DNA of 8,421 nucleotides from Pseudomonadota bacterium (lineage in GTDB: Bacteria > Pseudomonadota > Alphaproteobacteria > Acetobacterales > Acetobacteraceae), in contig JAKAZN010000054.1 of the NCBI GenBank assembly GCA_021815835.1, positions 1 through 8,421 on the forward strand, in the 5' to 3' direction. The translations under genes were made by a program, and so were the position numbers. The notes beneath the pieces were generated by a model. The model saw nothing but the letters and a program-made list of their open reading frames with translations, was not told the DNA's origin and did not search any database. Position 1 is the first letter of the stretch; each line of letters starts with the position of its first letter. Below, piece after piece: positions 4,869 to 8,421 of this stretch.

Positions 4869-7334
4869 CTAGCGCAGCACCGCCCCGGCCGCCTTCGCCA
4901 CCGCCGCCACCACCTTGCCGGCCGCGGCTTCAAGTTCCGCTTCGGTCAAGGTCCGATCGCGGGGCTGGAATGTCACCTCGACGGCCAACGAGCGCTTGCC
5001 CGCCGGCAGGGAAGCGCCGTCGAACACGTCGAACAGCGCGACCCCGGCAATCAAGGTCCGCTCCGCCCCGCGCGCAGCGCGCAGCACGGTCTCCGCCGGC
5101 ACCGTCGCATCGACCAGGAAGGCGAAATCCCGGCGCACCGGCTGGAACGATGGCAAATCGGGCGGCGCGCGGCGACGGCGTTTCGGATCGGCGATCGCGT
5201 CCAGGAACAGCTCGAACGCCACCGCCGGGCCGGACAGATCGAGCGCGCCGCGAACCCGCGGATGCAGCTCCCCGAACCGGCCGAGCACCGTCTTCGGCCC
5301 CTGGCGGACCACGCCCGACCGGCCGGGATGGTAGAAACCGGGCGCGTCGGCGCTGACCGAGAGCGCCTCCATCGGCACGCCCAGCGCGCCGAGTGCGGCG
5401 AACAGATCGGCTTTCGCATCGAACGCATCGACCGCGCGGGCCGGCTGCGCCCAGTGGCGCGGCGTCGTCCCGGCGCGCAACCCGGCCGCGACCTGCATCT
5501 GGCCCCCAATGGCAAAGGCAGGGTCGAATGCCGGGCCGAGCTCGAACAGCCCCACATCCGCGTAGCCCCGCGCCGCGTTCCGCGCGGCGGCCAGCGCGAG
5601 CGTGGCCACCGGTGTCGGACGCAACTGATCGAGATCCGACGCGATCGGGTTGGCGAGCCGCATCGCCTCGGGCGTCTCGCCGAACAATGCCGCCTGCGCG
5701 CGCGCCATGAAGCTGAACGTCACGCATTCCGCGAGACCCTGCGCGGCCAGCACCCTTCGCGCCAGCGCGGCCCGGGTCTGGCGGGGCGACAGCACCGGCG
5801 GCGGCACCGCCGCCGCGCGCGGCAGCGAGACGGCCTGGATGGAATCAAGCCCGCGCAGCCGCAACACTTCCTCGATCAGATCGCATTCCGGCTCGATCTC
5901 CGCGCAGCCCGCGGCGGCGGCGGCGGCGCGGGCGGGATCGAGCGCCGCGCCCTGGTCGAGCCCGCCGCCCATCGCGATATCGTTGCGCCACGACGGAACC
6001 GCGACGGTGACGGAGGCCGCGTCGCGCGCGGCGACCACGAAGCCCAGCCGCTCCAGCGCGCCGACCGCTGCATCTTCCGCCACATCCGCCCCGCCCAGCG
6101 TGGCCAGGCGGGCGAAGCGCAGCCGCGCGGTGCGCGCGCGATCGGGCGGTGCCCCCGCCGCGGCCACCGGACCCGCCTCGCCGCCGCAAAGATCGAGGAC
6201 CATCCGCGTCGCCGCGGTCAGCGCGTCCGGCATCAGCGCGGCATCGATCCCGCGCTCGAAGCGTTGCCGCGCATCCGAAACGATCTGGTGGCGCCGGCCG
6301 GTCAGCGCGACGCGCACCGGATCGAACAGCGCGCATTCGACGAAGACCTCGGTGGTGGTTTCGTCGCAGCCGGTGGCCTCGCCGCCCATCACGCCGGCCA
6401 GGGATTGCACGCCGGCCGCGTCGGCGATGACGCAGTCCTCCGGATCGGGCACGTAATCCTTGCCGTTGAGCGCGCGGAAACCCTCGCCCGCGCCGCGCCG
6501 CAGGGTCAGCGTCTCGCCGGCGATCTTGCGCACGTCGAACACGTGCAGCGGACGGCCGAGATCGAGGGTGAAGAAATTGGTGACATCGACCAGCGCGTTG
6601 ATCGGCCGCAGGCCGATCGCGATCAGGCGGTCGGCGAGCCAGCGCGGGCTCGGCCCGTTGCGCAGGCCGCGCACCGTCCGCCCCAGCACAAAGGGACAGG
6701 CCTCGGGCCAATCGATCCGCCAGCGCGGCCCGCCCTCGAACGCCACCGGAACGGGCGCGGGCGCCCAGGGCTTCAGCCGGCCGATCCCGGCGGCGGCCAG
6801 GTCGCGCGCGACGCCGCGGATGGAGAAGCAATCGCCGCGATTGGGCGTGACCGCGATCTCGATCACCGGATCGTCGAGCCCGGCCCAGGCCGCGTACGGC
6901 ATGCCCACCGGCGCGTCGGCCGGCAGATCGACGATGCCGGAATGATCCTCGCCCAGCCCCATCTCGCGCGCCGAGAGCAGCATCCCGGCGCTGACGACAC
7001 CGCGGATCTCGCCGGTCTTCAAGGTGATCCCGGTGCCGGGGATATAGCTGCCGGGCGGGGCGAACACCGCCTTCATCCCGGTGCGCGCATTGGGCGCGCC
7101 GCAGACGACCGAGACCTCGCCATCCGCGGTGCGCACGCGGCAGGCGCGCAGCCGGTCGGCGTTGGGGTGCGGGACCGCCTCGATCACCTCGGCGATGCGG
7201 AACGCGGCGAGCGCGGCGGCGCGATCCGTGATCCCTTCCAGCTCAAGCCCGATGCGCGTCAGGGTTTCGCCGATCGCGGCGACCGTTGCATCCGTGTCAA
7301 GATGATCGCGCAGCCAGGAGAAGGTGAATTTCAT
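4869..7334 (-). CDS. pheT: Phenylalanyl-tRNA synthetase, beta subunit
   Basis: The 821-residue beta subunit of the cytosolic alpha2-beta2 enzyme that charges tRNA(Phe). The N-terminus MKFTFSWLRDHL is canonical. Domains in order: a tRNA-binding OB fold about 39-149 (HPNADRL at 56-62, CGAPNA at 78-83); the B3/B4 editing module about 210-390 (INALVDVTNF at 245-254, LAGVMGGEATG at 312-322); B5 about 400-505; the catalytic-like core about 510-700; and the anticodon-binding FDX-ACB domain about 727-821 (PSFQPVRRDFAFLVD). In B5 the Mg2+ ligands are recognisable as Asp452, Asp485, Glu488 and Glu489. A 27-residue Ala-rich insertion (454-480) separates the first two, which lie six residues apart in E. 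coli. Start 7334 is fixed by the conserved N-terminus and by GAGGGGG (7345-7351) about ten bases upstream, inside the end of pheS. The frame is open further upstream only as a shadow across pheS. The two genes are five bases apart and surely cotranscribed. Confidence 0.96.
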   Translation of the reverse strand: MKFTFSWLRDHLDTDATVAAIGETLTRIGLELEGITDRAAALAAFRIAEVIEAVPHPNADRLRACRVRTADGEVSVVCGAPNARTGMKAVFAPPGSYIPGTGITLKTGEIRGVVSAGMLLSAREMGLGEDHSGIVDLPADAPVGMPYAAWAGLDDPVIEIAVTPNRGDCFSIRGVARDLAAAGIGRLKPWAPAPVPVAFEGGPRWRIDWPEACPFVLGRTVRGLRNGPSPRWLADRLIAIGLRPINALVDVTNFFTLDLGRPLHVFDVRKIAGETLTLRRGAGEGFRALNGKDYVPDPEDCVIADAAGVQSLAGVMGGEATGCDETTTEVFVECALFDPVRVALTGRRHQIVSDARQRFERGIDAALMPDALTAATRMVLDLCGGEAGPVAAAGAPPDRARTARLRFARLATLGGADVAEDAAVGALERLGFVVAARDAASVTVAVPSWRNDIAMGGGLDQGAALDPARAAAAAAGCAEIEPECDLIEEVLRLRGLDSIQAVSLPRAAAVPPPVLSPRQTRAALARRVLAAQGLAECVTFSFMARAQAALFGETPEAMRLANPIASDLDQLRPTPVATLALAAARNAARGYADVGLFELGPAFDPAFAIGGQMQVAAGLRAGTTPRHWAQPARAVDAFDAKADLFAALGALGVPMEALSVSADAPGFYHPGRSGVVRQGPKTVLGRFGELHPRVRGALDLSGPAVAFELFLDAIADPKRRRRAPPDLPSFQPVRRDFAFLVDATVPAETVLRAARGAERTLIAGVALFDVFDGASLPAGKRSLAVEVTFQPRDRTLTEAELEAAAGKVVAAVAKAAGAVLR
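5895..5975 (-). other. 81-base in-frame insertion in the B5 domain of pheT
   Basis: This segment encodes residues 454-480 of PheT, beginning AMGGGLDQGAALD and ending with an Ala run and GCAEI. Removing it restores the family sequence WRNDI-EPECDLIEEV with normal spacing. On the + strand it contains six perfect GCG triplets (5911-5928). The edges resemble each other (GATATCG and GAGATCG on the coding strand, 81 bases apart), as left by duplication or slippage. Codon use matches the rest of the gene. Confidence 0.7.
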
Positions 7335-7339
7335 CGCGC

Positions 7340-8419
7340 TCAGACCCCCTCGTGCAGCACGGCCGGGGCCAAGGGATTGAACCCGTAATGGCGCAGCCAG
7401 CGAATGTCGCTTTCGTAGAACGGGCGCAGATCGGGGATGCCGTGCTTGAGCATCGTCACCCGTTCCACCCCCATCCCGAAGGCGAAGCCCTGAAATTCGC
7501 GCGGGTCGATGCCGACATTGGCCAGCACGCGCGGATGGACCATGCCGCTGCCGAGGATCTCGAGCCAGTCGCCGCCCTTGCCGAGCTCGCCCGATTTCCG
7601 GTCCCAGCCGATATCCACTTCCATCGAGGGCTCGGTGAACGGGAAGTAGCTGGCGCGGAACCGCACCGGCAGATCGGGCACGGCGAAGAAGGCGCGCAGG
7701 AAATCGATCAGGCAGCCCTTGAGGTGGCCCAGGGTGATGTCGCGATCGATCACCAGCCCCTCGCATTGGTGGAACATCGGCGAGTGGGTCGCGTCGTGAT
7801 CGGCGCGATAGGTGCGGCCCGGAACGATCACGCGCAGCGGCAAAGGCCGTTCCAGCATCGTGCGGATCTGCACCGGGGAGGTATGCGTGCGCAGAACCGG
7901 CGGCGGCGCCCCCCCAGGATCGCCCCGCGGCGCGGTCAGATAGAACGTGTCCTGATCGTCGCGCGCCGGATGATGCGCGGGAATATTCAGCGCGCTGAAA
8001 TTATGCCAGTCGGTCTCCACATCCGGCCCCTCGGCGATGGCGAATCCCATGGCGCCGAAGATCGCGGCCATTTCCTCCATCGTCCGGCTGATCGGGTGGA
8101 TCAGCCCGGCGGGCATGGGCCGCGGCGGCAGGGACGGATCGCGCCGTTCGGCGGCCAGGCGCGCATCGAGCTCGGCGGCTTCCAGCCCGACCCGGCGACG
8201 GTCGATCGCGGCCGACAGCGTATCGCGCAGCGCGTTGAGGGCGGCGCCGCGTTCGCGCCGCTGCTCGGGGGGCGTCTTGCCGAGATCGCGCAGCAGCGCG
8301 GTAAGCCGGCCGTTGCGGCCAAGCACGGACACCCGCACCGCGTCCAGCGCGCGCGGATCGGCAGCGGCGGCAAGGGCGGCCTCGGTCTCGGCGCGGAGGT
8401 CGGAAAGATCGTCGGTCAT
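7340..8419 (-). CDS. pheS: Phenylalanyl-tRNA synthetase, alpha subunit
   Basis: The 359-residue catalytic subunit, which activates phenylalanine with ATP and transfers it to tRNA(Phe) as part of the alpha2-beta2 enzyme. Residues 1-90 form the N-terminal coiled coil, with the family stretch VSVLGRNGRLTALLRDLG (30-47). The class II catalytic domain follows: HPISRTMEEM (108-117), THTSPVQIRTM (179-189), motif 2 around GRTYRADHDATHSPMFHQCE (201-220), YFPFTEPSMEVD (258-269), GSGMVHPRVL (290-299) and motif 3 around GFAFGMGVERVTMLKHGIPD (311-330). A Gly/Pro-rich stretch at 164-175 looks slightly longer than usual. Length and order fit bacterial PheS (about 330-360). The ATG at 8419 matches the usual N-terminus, but only two bases precede it, so its ribosome site and promoter are outside the window. 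pheT follows after five bases. Confidence 0.96.
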   Translation of the reverse strand: MTDDLSDLRAETEAALAAAADPRALDAVRVSVLGRNGRLTALLRDLGKTPPEQRRERGAALNALRDTLSAAIDRRRVGLEAAELDARLAAERRDPSLPPRPMPAGLIHPISRTMEEMAAIFGAMGFAIAEGPDVETDWHNFSALNIPAHHPARDDQDTFYLTAPRGDPGGAPPPVLRTHTSPVQIRTMLERPLPLRVIVPGRTYRADHDATHSPMFHQCEGLVIDRDITLGHLKGCLIDFLRAFFAVPDLPVRFRASYFPFTEPSMEVDIGWDRKSGELGKGGDWLEILGSGMVHPRVLANVGIDPREFQGFAFGMGVERVTMLKHGIPDLRPFYESDIRWLRHYGFNPLAPAVLHEGV

Positions 8420-8421
8420 CG

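Noticed and set aside
5262..7388. A 708-codon open frame on the + strand opposite pheT
   Set aside because: The product is Arg/Gly/Ala-rich and without motifs. The - strand frame encodes full-length PheT with all domains, so this is a shadow.

Overview
The window is a high-GC stretch of bacterial chromosome carrying core metabolic and translation genes. The dense GC-rich codon use produces long spurious frames on both strands. The short pyruvoyl-type SpeD beside an E. coli-like SpeE, the pheS-pheT order, and a CidA/LrgA-LrgB pair all fit a proteobacterium. I infer an alphaproteobacterium, possibly of the Acetobacteraceae/Rhodospirillales, but no single marker here proves it. No rRNA, tRNA, CRISPR array, intact transposase or phage gene is visible.

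Layout from left to right. The 3' end of an unidentified gene (1-147) is followed by a GC hairpin and a leader of about 180 bases. Then comes a polyamine pair on the + strand: speD (327-776, S-adenosylmethionine decarboxylase) and speE (885-1748, spermidine synthase). The 108-base gap between them holds two unrelated short tandem repeats. SpeD makes decarboxylated SAM, and SpeE uses it to put an aminopropyl group on putrescine. Four bases past speE, a calcineurin-like (CpdA/Icc-type) phosphoesterase runs the opposite way (2556-1753). It is divergent from a SirB1-type transglutaminase-like/TPR protein (2679-3548). That gene is followed 31 bases later by a CidA/LrgA-type membrane protein, whose stop codon overlaps the start of its LrgB partner (to 4664); these three probably form one transcription unit.

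The convergent gap 4665-4868 contains two strong hairpins, both opening with CTAGTG. One is probably the terminator of the pheST operon; the pair could also be a small mobile-element relic. From there to the right edge, on the - strand, lie pheT (7334-4869) and pheS (8419-7340), the two subunits of phenylalanyl-tRNA synthetase, five bases apart.

Most of the window is ordinary, and I see no new multi-gene system. The most notable point is a 27-residue, alanine-rich, in-frame insertion in PheT. It sits exactly between the two aspartates of the B5 domain that normally bind Mg2+ at the alpha/beta subunit interface. Secondary points are the paired CTAGTG hairpins, the repeats between speD and speE, two changed substrate-pocket positions in SpeE, and a short possible gene remnant upstream of the phosphoesterase.
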